From: Pedobacter caeni
GTDB lineage: Bacteria; Bacteroidota; Bacteroidia; Sphingobacteriales; Sphingobacteriaceae
NCBI RefSeq assembly: GCF_900129215.1
Contig: NZ_FQUQ01000006.1
Coordinates: 3,032 to 67,031, forward strand
Length of the DNA: 64,000 nucleotides
Direction of reading: 5' to 3'
This document shows positions 50,659 to 59,912 of this stretch, one piece after another. Positions within the stretch are counted from its first letter, which is position 1. Each line of letters opens with the position of its first letter. The notes below the pieces were generated by a model. That model had not been told where the DNA came from. It did not search any database and was given only the letters and a program-made list of their open reading frames with translations. The translations under genes were made by a program, and so were the position numbers.

Positions 50659-51249
50659 TTATTTTACTTTAGTTCCTTCAAATTTTATTCTTTTATCGTT
50701 AACACTTACCAACTCATCCAACTCATAAACATTCTTGTACCCATATCCATACAGGTTAATGTATGTTGGAATATTTAACGCGAGCATAATTGGCTTCCTG
50801 TTGGATAATATTTGTGACTCGATTTTATTCATTGGTTTTGACATCTTAGAAGCAAAATCTGTCTGATCCCCACTAAAATTGTTATTACAATAAATCAATA
50901 TTTTGGTCTGAGGATCCGGAATTAATTTCCAAAGGTTTTCTTGAGTAAAGTCTGTAAAATCTAAATGAATCGCTCCTTTTAAATGTATTCTGTTATAGCG
51001 ATAGTCTGAACGGCTATCCAGAATCACAACATTCTTTTCTTTACTCATTTTCAGAAAGGCATTAAGGTCCAGTAAATTCCTGGCTCTGTGTTTTTCAATT
51101 TCAGTCACCAGATTTTTAAAATCACTGTAGCTTGCCAATGCTTTCGGATAACTTTTCGGTGTCGACTTCTTTTTTGTGTTTGTCGAAGTTTGCGAATAAA
51201 CGTGGTAGCTGGTAAAGGAGAAAAGAACTATTAATATTAAATTTTTCAT
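50659..51249 (-). CDS. Secreted rhodanese-like protein
   Basis: 196 aa from ATG 51249. Signal peptide (MKNLILIVLFSFTSYHVYSQ), a basic linker, then a rhodanese domain with VVILDSRSDYRYNRIHLKGAIHLDF and the active-site loop ILIYCNNNFSGDQT, where a Cys is present. It would bind sulfane sulfur or sense redox in the periplasm. The usual CxxGxR loop is replaced by CNNNFSG, so activity may differ. It stands alone. Confidence 0.8.
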   Translation of the reverse strand: MKNLILIVLFSFTSYHVYSQTSTNTKKKSTPKSYPKALASYSDFKNLVTEIEKHRARNLLDLNAFLKMSKEKNVVILDSRSDYRYNRIHLKGAIHLDFTDFTQENLWKLIPDPQTKILIYCNNNFSGDQTDFASKMSKPMNKIESQILSNRKPIMLALNIPTYINLYGYGYKNVYELDELVSVNDKRIKFEGTKVK

Positions 51250-51434
51250 CTGTATAAATTTTAGTTTTAAAAGATATTTGGCCAATATGTGGTATTCTAA
51301 TGAAATCAGTGTTCAGAGATAACGTTTCAATCTAAAATAAGTGTATTATTTATCAAAATAGCTTATTAATTTAACTAAATTAAAGAATTCAAAAATCAAT
51401 TTCCAAAAATAGTTGGGACCAGAAAAAGGAAAAT

Positions 51435-52115
51435 ATGATCAAATGTATAACGAGACAATCCGTTTTCAATAACTATCCTGCAATCACCTCGGTAATAGTT
51501 GATATTCAAAAGGCCATGTTTGATACCGATCCCTTATTTGAGGATGGTGATGATGGGGAGTGGTATACCATCATGCATGATGCCATCAATATCCCCCATA
51601 ATGGCATAAAAAACCATTACAGCGTTATTTCTTTCCATCATAGTGACATTAGTACATTTACATTTGAGCTATCTGAAAAGCTTACTAAATTACTGACCAC
51701 ACTCAATGTCAGCGAGCTAATCGTTGTTGCTGACCTGAAGCTAAGTTTTATTGGAAATCCTGATCACAAATATCCACCTTTCCAAAAAGTGCTGAAGAAG
51801 TTTGAGGAAATCACACAAGATCTGAAATACAAAGAAGCGTTTAAAATCGACCTGAAAGACCTGCAGGTTCTTATTGAAATCGCATTCTGGATCGTACGTT
51901 GTGATGCAAGTGCCCCAGCGTACATTTATTTCTCAGATGTAAATGAAAGGATTGCCTTTAATATATGTAAGTCAGGGGGCATCCATCTTATTGAATATGG
52001 TAAAGAAATTGTTTTTGATGAGCAAATTAACGACATGTACTTTGTCAATGGAAGTTGCGAAGAGCAATTTTCTACCAGTAGCAAAATTGAAGGTCGAATC
52101 TTGAACAGACATTGA
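51435..52115 (+). CDS. Hypothetical cytosolic protein
   Basis: 226 aa, no signal peptide, mixed alpha/beta. Two halves: an N-terminal part with LFEDGDDGEWYTIMHDAINI and a C-terminal part with CDASAPAYIYFSDVNERIAFN and ICKSGGIHLIEYGKE. Not recognised. Size and composition again resemble immunity or accessory proteins of toxin loci. It lies 50 bp before a WG-repeat gene on the same strand. Confidence 0.55.
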   Translation: MIKCITRQSVFNNYPAITSVIVDIQKAMFDTDPLFEDGDDGEWYTIMHDAINIPHNGIKNHYSVISFHHSDISTFTFELSEKLTKLLTTLNVSELIVVADLKLSFIGNPDHKYPPFQKVLKKFEEITQDLKYKEAFKIDLKDLQVLIEIAFWIVRCDASAPAYIYFSDVNERIAFNICKSGGIHLIEYGKEIVFDEQINDMYFVNGSCEEQFSTSSKIEGRILNRH

Positions 52116-52165
52116 GTCAATAAGCATTTTTTATTAACTATTTTTGAATCGATTCTCCAATAAAA

Positions 52166-53218
52166 ATGAAATTCAACCTTAAACAACTCCTATATACTGC
52201 CTTTTTTTATTTAATCGTTTCTGATGCAGATGCACAAAAGAACAATCATTCAAAAGCAGGGAAAAACATACTCTACTATTTCTACAGTGCAGACAGCAAC
52301 TTTGTAGGGGTTAAAGATCATCTGGGTAAGATCATTATTCCTGCAACCCATCATGCGGGTTTCAATTACGATTTTACACAGCCGATTAATGATCCTGTAA
52401 TAGAATTCTATGATACAAGTGCAGGCTCGAGCAGAAAAGATGCTCCTGCTATCCCCATGGGTGAGGTATACAGCCGGGAAGGCAAATTTTTATACTATCC
52501 TCAGCTCTTCGATAATGGTCCTGACTATTACGCTGAAGGGCTGCGCCGTTACGTAGATGGAGATAAAATGGGCTTCGCTGACCAATATGGCAATAAGGTT
52601 ATTGCTGCACAATGGAGTTTCGTTGACCCTTTTAATTATGGTTACAGCCAGGCCTATACCGGAAAATGGAAACGGAATTATGAAAAAGGTGGTGAACACT
52701 GGACAATTGCACCGGATTCCGAAGACGCAGGTAGCCATGTCATTAACCGGAACGGAGAAAAAGTCCTTCCTTTAGTAAAGCAGCAAAACCCGAAAGATTA
52801 TTTGTCTGATGGCAGCTACTATCCTTACCCCTTTTCCTACACAGCTAAAGAACAAAAAATAACGGATCAGCTCAATAGCCTTGAGGTCTTAAATCGTATA
52901 TTTCAGCTCAGATACAGCGATGCAAAAGATCTTCCAAAGCTGCAGTTTGAGATTACTGAAAGGCCAGATCAGCGCTTCCCATATTATATTTTACAGGGTT
53001 ACGGGAACCAGAAGATAGATGAAGATTACAAATTTCTGGTGACTGAAGATGGTAAACGAATCTTTCATTACTCCTTCTATGTTAGTGAAGAGCATACCTC
53101 ACTACGGAAATTTATCATTTCTAAGTTAGTAGAGAGTAAGGAATATATCCGGAATCATCCCAATGCCCCAAACAGATTTGACGTAAAAAAACATTTAAGA
53201 GAATGGAAGAATAAATAG
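52166..53218 (+). CDS. Secreted WG-repeat protein
   Basis: 350 aa with a signal peptide (1-23). WG-type repeats appear: VGVKDHLGKIIIPATHHAGF and MGFADQYGNKVIAAQWSFVDPFNYGYSQAY; then a C-terminal half without clear repeats. WG repeats form beta-rich scaffolds, often in secreted Bacteroidota proteins of unknown function. It follows the preceding gene by 50 bp and precedes a DUF4142 gene. Confidence 0.78.
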   Translation: MKFNLKQLLYTAFFYLIVSDADAQKNNHSKAGKNILYYFYSADSNFVGVKDHLGKIIIPATHHAGFNYDFTQPINDPVIEFYDTSAGSSRKDAPAIPMGEVYSREGKFLYYPQLFDNGPDYYAEGLRRYVDGDKMGFADQYGNKVIAAQWSFVDPFNYGYSQAYTGKWKRNYEKGGEHWTIAPDSEDAGSHVINRNGEKVLPLVKQQNPKDYLSDGSYYPYPFSYTAKEQKITDQLNSLEVLNRIFQLRYSDAKDLPKLQFEITERPDQRFPYYILQGYGNQKIDEDYKFLVTEDGKRIFHYSFYVSEEHTSLRKFIISKLVESKEYIRNHPNAPNRFDVKKHLREWKNK

Positions 53219-53229
53219 GGATTATTCTC

Positions 53230-53237
53230 TAGTTTTG
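53230..53237 (+). promoter_or_regulatory. -7 box TAGTTTTG
   Basis: Exact TAnnTTTG 29 nt before the DUF4142 gene start, giving it its own promoter. Confidence 0.5.
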
Positions 53238-53266
53238 ATCAGCATAACATTTTTAATAAAGGAACT

Positions 53267-53965
53267 ATGAACTCACTTCGTCTAATTGCAACCTCAGCCC
53301 TTTTATCCTGTCTGATTTACTCCTGTTCTACTTCCAGAAACTCATCTCCGGAGGGGAAAAAGAAACGTACTAAAATAACTACTATTAATCCTGCTATCAA
53401 AGCCCCGAGCGGCTCTGTGATTAATGCAAGTGGCGATGGACTGTCGCAAGGAATTAATCAACCAAGGGGTGCCGGATCAAAAGAAAATGCAACAAATATT
53501 GCAAGTGATGCCATTGAAAGAGCGAATGCGATAGCTAAAGGCAAACAGCAAAAACTGGAGACACTTACAGATACAGAGTTGATCAACAGGATGACAGCTG
53601 CCCAACAGACGGAAATTAGCGTAAGTAAAAGTGCCCTTCAAACCACCTCGAGTACCAAAATAAAAGATTACGCCAACCTCATTATAGAGCAGCATACAGA
53701 GATAAAAAAAGAATTGACAAGCATTGCCTTGCAGAAAAATATGGTTATGGATGCAGAAGCATCATGGAATAGCAGTCCTAAAACGGATTTGGGATTTGTT
53801 AAAACGATGATAGAAAGTAACCGTAACCTCATTACACTTTACACCGTGGCGGGTAGCAATGCGAAGGACGCTGAACTAAGAGCATTTGCATTAAAGAAAT
53901 TGCCGTTATTGAAAAAAAACCTGGAGGCCGCTCAGGAACTGACCAAAGAAATAAAATCAAATTAG
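53267..53965 (+). CDS. DUF4142 lipoprotein
   Basis: 232 aa. Lipoprotein signal with LIYSC (Cys20), a Lys/Gly/Asn-rich linker (about 25-85), then a helical DUF4142 domain (about 95-230; TDTELINRMTAAQQTEISVSKSAL, KDYANLIIEQHTEIKKELTSIAL). The family is a four-helix ferritin-like bundle linked to stress or membrane integrity. Typical pattern, but the conserved metal-binding His/Glu are only partly seen (EQHTEI). Confidence 0.82.
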   Translation: MNSLRLIATSALLSCLIYSCSTSRNSSPEGKKKRTKITTINPAIKAPSGSVINASGDGLSQGINQPRGAGSKENATNIASDAIERANAIAKGKQQKLETLTDTELINRMTAAQQTEISVSKSALQTTSSTKIKDYANLIIEQHTEIKKELTSIALQKNMVMDAEASWNSSPKTDLGFVKTMIESNRNLITLYTVAGSNAKDAELRAFALKKLPLLKKNLEAAQELTKEIKSN

Positions 53966-54074
53966 ACAAGCCTTAAATAAGTAAATAATACTCCGGCATA
54001 ACCATACAGCGAATAGAAATGGCAATGGGCCGGAGTAATATCTGGATTGAATCCGTTGTAATTTCATCCGAAAC

Positions 54075-54590
54075 TTACATTGCAGCCAGATATTCAGTGC
54101 AACTGGCATTACCACTCAGTGCACTGAAGTAATTACAGTTATGGACTAAAAACAACAGTATCTCGTTTGATAAATCAGTTTTTATACCTTCATTGAACCA
54201 GATGTGATAAGATGCTTTTAAATTTGACCAATCCATATCGGCATCAATATAAAGCAATTCATTCTTATCGGAATCCATCAATACAAAGAGACCTTCTGTC
54301 AGACTTTTCATTTTAAGCAGATACTCTTTCCCATTAATACTGATGATCACACTAAGGCTCCAGTTCAGGGTCGACTTGGCAATGCACTCCTCTCCCTCCC
54401 ACAGCTCAACCTGACTCTTCCAGAAGCCACTCGCTTTTATAGTTAAAACGGAATCACTTTTTGCTGAGCTCAGCTCCGCCTGAAAAGTACCATACCATTT
54501 TGGGTAATTTAATTCAGCCAGGATTTGATTGTTTTCTAACAATTGGAATGGTTTTGTTCCTTCAGATTTTACAGTTAAAGTTCTCATCAT
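54075..54590 (-). CDS. Hypothetical beta-rich protein
   Basis: 171 aa from ATG 54590; a TTG 21 nt upstream is in frame. No signal peptide. Alternating strands such as FQLLENNQILAELNYPKWYG, DSVLTIKASGFWKSQVELWEGEE, LNWSLSVIISINGKEYLLKM and MDWSNLKASYHIW. It resembles beta-barrel proteins of the same type at 54737; the two may be related and both lie on the minus strand. Not recognised. Confidence 0.6.
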   Translation of the reverse strand: MMRTLTVKSEGTKPFQLLENNQILAELNYPKWYGTFQAELSSAKSDSVLTIKASGFWKSQVELWEGEECIAKSTLNWSLSVIISINGKEYLLKMKSLTEGLFVLMDSDKNELLYIDADMDWSNLKASYHIWFNEGIKTDLSNEILLFLVHNCNYFSALSGNASCTEYLAAM

Positions 54591-54736
54591 ATTTTTGTTT
54601 AAAGTTTTCAATTTTTGGTTTTCAATAAATAAGTATTGATCTACCAGAATTCGTTACACTTTTTTTTGAAAAATATTTTATGAGCTGTTTTAACTGGTAC
54701 AGTGCATACTTTATGAGAATTTTATGATGTGAAAAT

Positions 54737-55120
54737 TTATAGAGGATGCAGAGCCAAGGTATCATAACCTAGCTCCTCCAGGTACTGAAGCCCATCCTGC
54801 TTGTCAATTTTGCTCACTCCGGTCCAGCCGGCCTTAATACCTTTTAAAATCAATTTCCGTACAAATCCGGGTTCGTTAATATTTACAACATCAGTAGAAT
54901 TTGTCTTTTTGTTGATCAAAGAAATTCCCGAGTTTAAAACCTGGCCAACATAATAATGGTCCAGGGTTAAAAACTCAATGATGAGTGGACTCTGTTTATA
55001 TCCTTCCAAAAACACCTTCAGCGTAAGTGTATTCGTTTCAGTTTCCGAATGATATTTACCTGTAACCAGCCATAAGTATTTCGAATTGTCAATTGTGATT
55101 TTTCTGAGTTTGTTTTTCAT
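54737..55120 (-). CDS. Small hypothetical protein
   Basis: 127 aa. Strands ITIDNSKYLWLVTGKYHSE, NTLTLKVFLEGYKQSPLIIEFL and a terminal helix region GWTGVSKIDKQDGLQYLEELGYDTLALHPL. No signal peptide. It lies 33 bp downstream of the oxidoreductase gene on the same strand and may be co-transcribed. No family recognised. Confidence 0.6.
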   Translation of the reverse strand: MKNKLRKITIDNSKYLWLVTGKYHSETETNTLTLKVFLEGYKQSPLIIEFLTLDHYYVGQVLNSGISLINKKTNSTDVVNINEPGFVRKLILKGIKAGWTGVSKIDKQDGLQYLEELGYDTLALHPL

Positions 55121-55153
55121 ACCAAAGTACCTCTGGAATAAGCTCCCTATGGA

Positions 55154-56164
55154 TTAAAATTTGATCACAATCTTACCTATTGTTGTGTTATTTTCCAACT
55201 GTTGATGTGCCTTTTTTAAATGATCAGCGGAGAACCCCGAAAGGGTTTCATTCAGCGTACTTTTTAAGATTCCATTGTCCAACAAGTCAGCTACTGTATT
55301 CAGAATATGATGTTGCTCAATCATGTCCTCTGTCTGAAAGATCGATCGGGTATACATCAGTTCCCAGGAAAAACTTACACTTTTATTTTTCAGCTTATTC
55401 AGTGCTACAGGGTCAGAAGATCCCGTGATGGAGGCAATATGACCTTGTGGTTTGATGAGTTCGGTTACGATATCCCAATACATATTAATGTCCACAAAAT
55501 CGAGGATAAAATCCACAGACTGAAAACCAGCCTCATGCATTTCATTAATCAGATCCTTATGGTTAAATACATAATCTGCACCCTGTGCTTTACACCACTC
55601 GACTGTTTCCGGCCTGCTTGCAGTAGCAATCACAGTCAGACCAGCCACTTTTTTTGCAATCTGAATCGCGATAGAACCCACACCACCGGCACCGCCGATA
55701 ATCAAGATGGTTTTACCTTTATCTTTTTCATTAATCCTGATGCGGTCGAACATGATTTCCCAAGCTGTAAGAGCCGTTAAGGGCATTGCCGCTGCTGCTT
55801 CATTACTAAGTTTTTTTGGCTTTTTGCCAACAATACGTTCATCAACCAGTTGGTATTCTGCATTACTTCCAGACCTGTTAATGTCACCTGCATAGTAAAC
55901 TTCATCTCCAACCTTAAATAAACTCACTTCATCACCAACCGCTTCTACTTTGCCTACCGCATCCCAACCGATCACCTTTGGTACTTCCAGCACTTGATCT
56001 TTTGCGCTGTTTTGACGTATTTTATAGTCGACAGGGTTTACAGAAACCGCAGCAATCTTTACCAGCAAATCCTTTCCTTTCGGTGCTGGTTTTTCCATTT
56101 CAAATTCCAGAAAACTGTTTACATCATTGATAGGTAATGATGTCTTAAATCCTATTGCTTTCAT
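55154..56164 (-). CDS. Zinc-type alcohol dehydrogenase / quinone oxidoreductase
   Basis: 336 aa MDR-superfamily protein: VSVNPVDYKIRQ, VIGWDAVGKVEAVGDEVSLFKVGDEV in the GroES-like part, and the NADP-binding ILIIGGAGGVGSIAIQIAKKV with AQGADYVFNHKD. The zinc-ligand Cys/His motif is not conserved, so it is in the zinc-free quinone reductase group. It probably reduces enones or quinones with NADPH. Confidence 0.9.
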   Translation of the reverse strand: MKAIGFKTSLPINDVNSFLEFEMEKPAPKGKDLLVKIAAVSVNPVDYKIRQNSAKDQVLEVPKVIGWDAVGKVEAVGDEVSLFKVGDEVYYAGDINRSGSNAEYQLVDERIVGKKPKKLSNEAAAAMPLTALTAWEIMFDRIRINEKDKGKTILIIGGAGGVGSIAIQIAKKVAGLTVIATASRPETVEWCKAQGADYVFNHKDLINEMHEAGFQSVDFILDFVDINMYWDIVTELIKPQGHIASITGSSDPVALNKLKNKSVSFSWELMYTRSIFQTEDMIEQHHILNTVADLLDNGILKSTLNETLSGFSADHLKKAHQQLENNTTIGKIVIKF

Positions 56165-56244
56165 ATATATGTATTTTATGTTTCTCTTGTATGTATTTTG
56201 TATTTCTCTAATCGCTTTTCCGGAGCCAGTTATGCTGTGAAGAA

Positions 56245-57669
56245 TTAGTTAAGTTTAAATCTGTAGATATAAAAAGGGGCTTTACCAAGATCTCCATTAC
56301 CCGTAAACGCAGGGGTGGTATTGAGCTGGTTGGTAGAAATATACATCCAGTTACCAGGTGCCAGATACACATTATCTGACCATAATAGTTTTTCCTTGTC
56401 CTGTATGATGTGACTCAGTTTACCATTCGCATCCAGTTTGGTAATTGCATTTTCCTGCAGATTGGTAAAGTAATGATTGCCAAGGTCATCAGTAACTGCA
56501 CCATCGCTAAAAGGTTTCTCTCCTACTTTGCTGATTGCATTACCAATCGTCTGATCATCTTTCCCCGTCCTGAAGAGCTTTGCCGGAACCTGATACCAGG
56601 AGCTGCCCACCATAGCACCAAAAAACAAAGTCTCTCTATCTGCCGAAAGGGTAATCGGATCTATGGCTACCCGGGCCGGCTTGCCCCCAAAATGAACAAC
56701 GTTTCCATTGATCACCATATCTTTATCTTCTGCCTGTAACGCCTGATGACCACTAAACCTTGTGGCTTTTCTCGTGTTAAGATCAAGAGCAATGATTCCT
56801 GGATTTGCAATATCCGCGAGATACGCCCAACCATTCTTTTCATCGATGGTTACATCCTGAGTAAAAGTACCTTTAGGTGCTATGGATGCTGGCAATTCTA
56901 TTTTCTCTGTCACCTTATCCTTGCTGATGTCAAAAGCCCAGAGTCTTGTTTTACCCAACTCAAGCCCCATATCAATTACCCAGAGTTTATTGTGCTTGTC
57001 AAAGATTAAACCCAGCATCGCATCAAACTGCGCATCATTGGCTTTTTTATTGTTTTTCTGATAGGAAGCGTCCGGATAAGGTACTGCTTTCCCTTTTATG
57101 ATTTCTACCAGTTGTGTTTGCTGACTACCCAATGGATGAATTGTTGCAAAGACCCTTCCTTCAGCAGAAACGGCGACATCACCAGGACGTATGTCCATTG
57201 CGGCAACTTCTTCCAGCTCTGGTTGTTTATTTGCTGTACCGTTAAAATAGCTGGCCGTTCCGTTGATCCAGTCCATTCGGGGCGGGGCAAAAAAATCAAT
57301 ATCCAGTGTACCGTCTTCCAGGCATTCAAACGAATGTGGGATATTTCCAGGAATGATCAACACCTCTCCAGCCTTTACAATATAATCCTTCCCTTGCATG
57401 CAGACTTTTACGCTTCCCCTTGTGATATAGCTGGTTTGCTCATTGGGATGTTGATGTAAGGGAACCATGGCACCTTTATCCATTTTGAACAGCGCTAACA
57501 TACCTTGTTCGCCATAAACATATTTGCGCTGCAGCTTCTCCGCCATCTGCTCCCATCCTTTATCGTCGAATTTAAAGTGTTGTATCTGCTTTAGATCTTG
57601 TGCTGATACCATATTTGTAATCGAGATGATTACGATAGCAACAATTGCTGCCAGTCTTTGTTTTATCAT
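56245..57669 (-). CDS. Cupin fused to a Yellow/MRJP-type beta-propeller
   Basis: 474 aa with signal peptide (1-23). The N-terminal half (about 30-145) is a cupin: VPLHQHPNEQTSYITRGSVKVCM and AGEVLIIPGNIPHSFECLEDG, with the His-rich metal site. From about 150 the major royal jelly/Yellow-type propeller follows: LWVIDMGLELGKTRLWAFDI, GWAYLADIANPGIIALDLNTRKATRFSGH and LGNHYFTNLQENAITKLDANGK. The fusion suggests metal-dependent binding or conversion of a small molecule in the periplasm. On the minus strand with the deacetylase gene; an AraC regulator is divergent from both. Confidence 0.82.
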   Translation of the reverse strand: MIKQRLAAIVAIVIISITNMVSAQDLKQIQHFKFDDKGWEQMAEKLQRKYVYGEQGMLALFKMDKGAMVPLHQHPNEQTSYITRGSVKVCMQGKDYIVKAGEVLIIPGNIPHSFECLEDGTLDIDFFAPPRMDWINGTASYFNGTANKQPELEEVAAMDIRPGDVAVSAEGRVFATIHPLGSQQTQLVEIIKGKAVPYPDASYQKNNKKANDAQFDAMLGLIFDKHNKLWVIDMGLELGKTRLWAFDISKDKVTEKIELPASIAPKGTFTQDVTIDEKNGWAYLADIANPGIIALDLNTRKATRFSGHQALQAEDKDMVINGNVVHFGGKPARVAIDPITLSADRETLFFGAMVGSSWYQVPAKLFRTGKDDQTIGNAISKVGEKPFSDGAVTDDLGNHYFTNLQENAITKLDANGKLSHIIQDKEKLLWSDNVYLAPGNWMYISTNQLNTTPAFTGNGDLGKAPFYIYRFKLN

Positions 57670-57886
57670 TTTTATAAAGTTTAATTGTTTTAACTGAGAT
57701 TTATCTTCTGATTAGCAGGTGCTTTTTGTTGGAGCAGGTTGTGCCCATTGGCGGTCAAATGTTCTGTTGAGGCAATACAATCTGATATCCGTTTTTTTTA
57801 TTTACGCTGACTTTTATTTTCATGGAAGATATCTCGTCGGAAATGACATGTCCACCATGCGTTTTTCTAAATTGAATTGAAAAAAA

Positions 57887-58834
57887 TTATTTATTATACT
57901 GAGCTTCTGCATCGTCAACCGGGGTATCAGGATCATTCATTACCATTTTGGCGATATCATCCTTCCGCATAAACACAACTCCTTCTTTCTCTTTTGTATA
58001 TTTAATAAAATCTTCCATCGCTTTTACTACCGCTGGCGTTCCACCAATGCGGTCGTGAAAACTGATGCTCATCATACGCCTTTTAGCAAGCCCCTCAGCA
58101 TACAATTGATCGAACTCCATTTTTAGCTGCGAAAGAAACATTTCAGGTGTCCAGTGATTGCCGGCAATGTTGACGATATCGTTGTTCCGGAGCGTATAAG
58201 GCATAACGACAAAGTTTTTACCGTTTACCTTAGTAAGGAAAGGTTCATCCCTGCTTAAATCATCGATGTGGTATAAGAAACCCAGATTCTGCAGCACTTT
58301 TAGGGTATTGGGACTGCGTCTCAGCCAATTGGCGTTATATCCTACCGCACGCTGCCCCGTTATCGCCGCTACGGTATCTACGCCCTGCTTTACAAATTGC
58401 AATTCATCCGCATAGTTTTTGTTCCACTGATTATCCCAGGACATACCATGCGCCGCAATCTCGTGCCCTCCATTGGCAATGGCTTTGGCCAGCTCCGGAT
58501 ATTTAACTGCAGCGGCTCCAACTACATGTGAAGTGACTTTAATGTCGTACTTCTTCCAAAGGTCAAGCATCCTGTAGATTCCCTCTGTAGCGCCATAACG
58601 ATACCAGCTTTCTGCTGGAAGGTCGGGTTGCCCCTTCGGCAAAGGACTACCTGAGAAAGGGCTTTCTGATCCTTCCGGCTGACCACCCGTCTCAAATTGC
58701 ATAGAAATGGAGATGACCAGTTGAGCGCCATTAGGCCAATGAGACCGGACCGGCCTGGTCTTGCAGGAAGTCAGGAAAATAAGGATTAAAATTAAAGAGC
58801 TGATGCTCATTGAGGATCTGATGTTTGGAACCAT
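57887..58834 (-). CDS. PuuE-like polysaccharide-deacetylase lipoprotein
   Basis: 315 aa. Lipoprotein signal LTSC. NodB-type (beta/alpha)-barrel: the first motif is SMQFETGGQ, as in PuuE-like allantoinases, and the metal His pair is in GGHEIAAHGMSW. Also TSHVVGAAAVKYPELAKAIA, GYNANWLRRSPNTLKVL and MSISFHDRIGGTPAV. PuuE members deaminate or hydrolyse ureides rather than acetylated glycans, so amide hydrolysis of a small substrate is likely. It is divergent from an AraC gene and upstream of the cupin-propeller gene (217-bp gap). Confidence 0.85.
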   Translation of the reverse strand: MVPNIRSSMSISSLILILIFLTSCKTRPVRSHWPNGAQLVISISMQFETGGQPEGSESPFSGSPLPKGQPDLPAESWYRYGATEGIYRMLDLWKKYDIKVTSHVVGAAAVKYPELAKAIANGGHEIAAHGMSWDNQWNKNYADELQFVKQGVDTVAAITGQRAVGYNANWLRRSPNTLKVLQNLGFLYHIDDLSRDEPFLTKVNGKNFVVMPYTLRNNDIVNIAGNHWTPEMFLSQLKMEFDQLYAEGLAKRRMMSISFHDRIGGTPAVVKAMEDFIKYTKEKEGVVFMRKDDIAKMVMNDPDTPVDDAEAQYNK

Positions 58835-58867
58835 GATTATTTCATTTGATTAATTAATTATTTCGTA

Positions 58868-58875
58868 CAAAGATA
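58868..58875 (-). promoter_or_regulatory. -7 box TATCTTTG of the deacetylase gene
   Basis: Exact TAnnTTTG on the minus strand 34 nt before the deacetylase start; the divergent AraC promoter is 38 bp away. Confidence 0.55.
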
Positions 58876-58912
58876 TTTTCACAGACCTCCAACAAATGGT
58901 AAGATTTCATTG

Positions 58913-58920
58913 TATTTTTG
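58913..58920 (+). promoter_or_regulatory. -7 box TATTTTTG of the AraC gene
   Basis: Exact TAnnTTTG 23 nt before ATG 58944. It rules out an in-frame start at 58896 for this transcript. Confidence 0.6.
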
Positions 58921-58943
58921 TAAGAATTAATGACAACAAATAC

Positions 58944-59792
58944 ATGAAACGTTTCAAAAGCTATCATTCTTTAAATGTATTCCGGTTAATACTTGACGAA
59001 TGGAAATACCCTACCCACAACCATAATTTCTATGAATTTATATTTGTAGAACAAGGTACCGGGAACCATGTATTGAATGACAAGTCTTATAACTATAAAG
59101 AAGGGGACGTATTTTTGTTAAGACCTGAAGACGCTCACTATTTTGAGATTGCTGAACATAGCCAGTTCATTTTTGTAAAATTCACAGAACAACTGTTCAT
59201 AGAAAAGCTGGAAGGTGGAAAAACAGCCAAATGGATGGAAGTCATCAAGACCTTATTACAGAACCCATCCACTGCAAGTGGCAGTTTAGTCTCGGATATG
59301 GAAGACAGAAAGCATCTTTTACATCTATTACAGATCCTGCTGATTGAGTTCAGCAAGACCTGTGCTTATAGCAGGGAGGTGGTATTGGAACTTTTCGGAG
59401 CAATAATGATGATGGTTGCAAGAAGCCATTCTACAGCAATGCATGGCGAGCATTGTCCAAGCAATACTGAACTGGACAAACTCAATCAAATATTGAGTTA
59501 CATCAGGTTGCATGCCATGGATTCAGATAAGATGCGCATCGAAAATATTGCTGAAAAGTTTGCAATGTCTCCTAATTATATCAGCATCTACATCAAAAAA
59601 CACAGCAACGATTCCATACAACAACATATCGTCCAGACAAAGTTAAAAGCAGCAGAACAATTACTAAAGAATGGCCGTCACAACATCAACGAAATCGCAG
59701 CCAGACTAGGCTTTACCGATGCAAGTCATTTCAATAAAACCTATAAAAAATATAGAGGAATGAGTCCGAAATCAGCGCGTCAGCTTAGTTAG
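58944..59792 (+). CDS. AraC-family transcriptional regulator
   Basis: 282 aa from ATG 58944. The N-terminal cupin sensor (about 20-110) has WKYPTHNHNFYEFIFVEQGTG and GDVFLLRPEDAHYFEI. The C-terminal double HTH (about 180-282) has MRIENIAEKFAMSPNYISIYIKKH and INEIAARLGFTDASHFNKTYKKYRGMSPKSAR. It is divergent from the deacetylase/cupin genes, with opposed promoters within 50 bp, and is the likely regulator of them. The effector is unknown. Confidence 0.92.
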   Translation: MKRFKSYHSLNVFRLILDEWKYPTHNHNFYEFIFVEQGTGNHVLNDKSYNYKEGDVFLLRPEDAHYFEIAEHSQFIFVKFTEQLFIEKLEGGKTAKWMEVIKTLLQNPSTASGSLVSDMEDRKHLLHLLQILLIEFSKTCAYSREVVLELFGAIMMMVARSHSTAMHGEHCPSNTELDKLNQILSYIRLHAMDSDKMRIENIAEKFAMSPNYISIYIKKHSNDSIQQHIVQTKLKAAEQLLKNGRHNINEIAARLGFTDASHFNKTYKKYRGMSPKSARQLS

Positions 59793-59895
59793 ACTCAAAA
59801 AATCGATCGCCATTGCGCTGACACCATTTTTTCAGATAGCTGCGCAAGATATCCAGCTTTTTTTTGCCAGATGCAGTTAGCGTCAGGTTGTTCAT
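59785..59895 (-). pseudogene. C-terminal gene fragment, unidentified
   Basis: 36 codons on the minus strand (NNLTLTASGKKKLDILRSYL to FFESN) look like the C-terminal part of a protein that lost its front. The stop overlaps the AraC 3' end by 8 bp. Upstream the frame runs into antisense of the next fragment. The parent family is not recognised. Confidence 0.35.
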
Positions 59896-59912
59896 TTCTC
59901 CAGGATCCTTAA

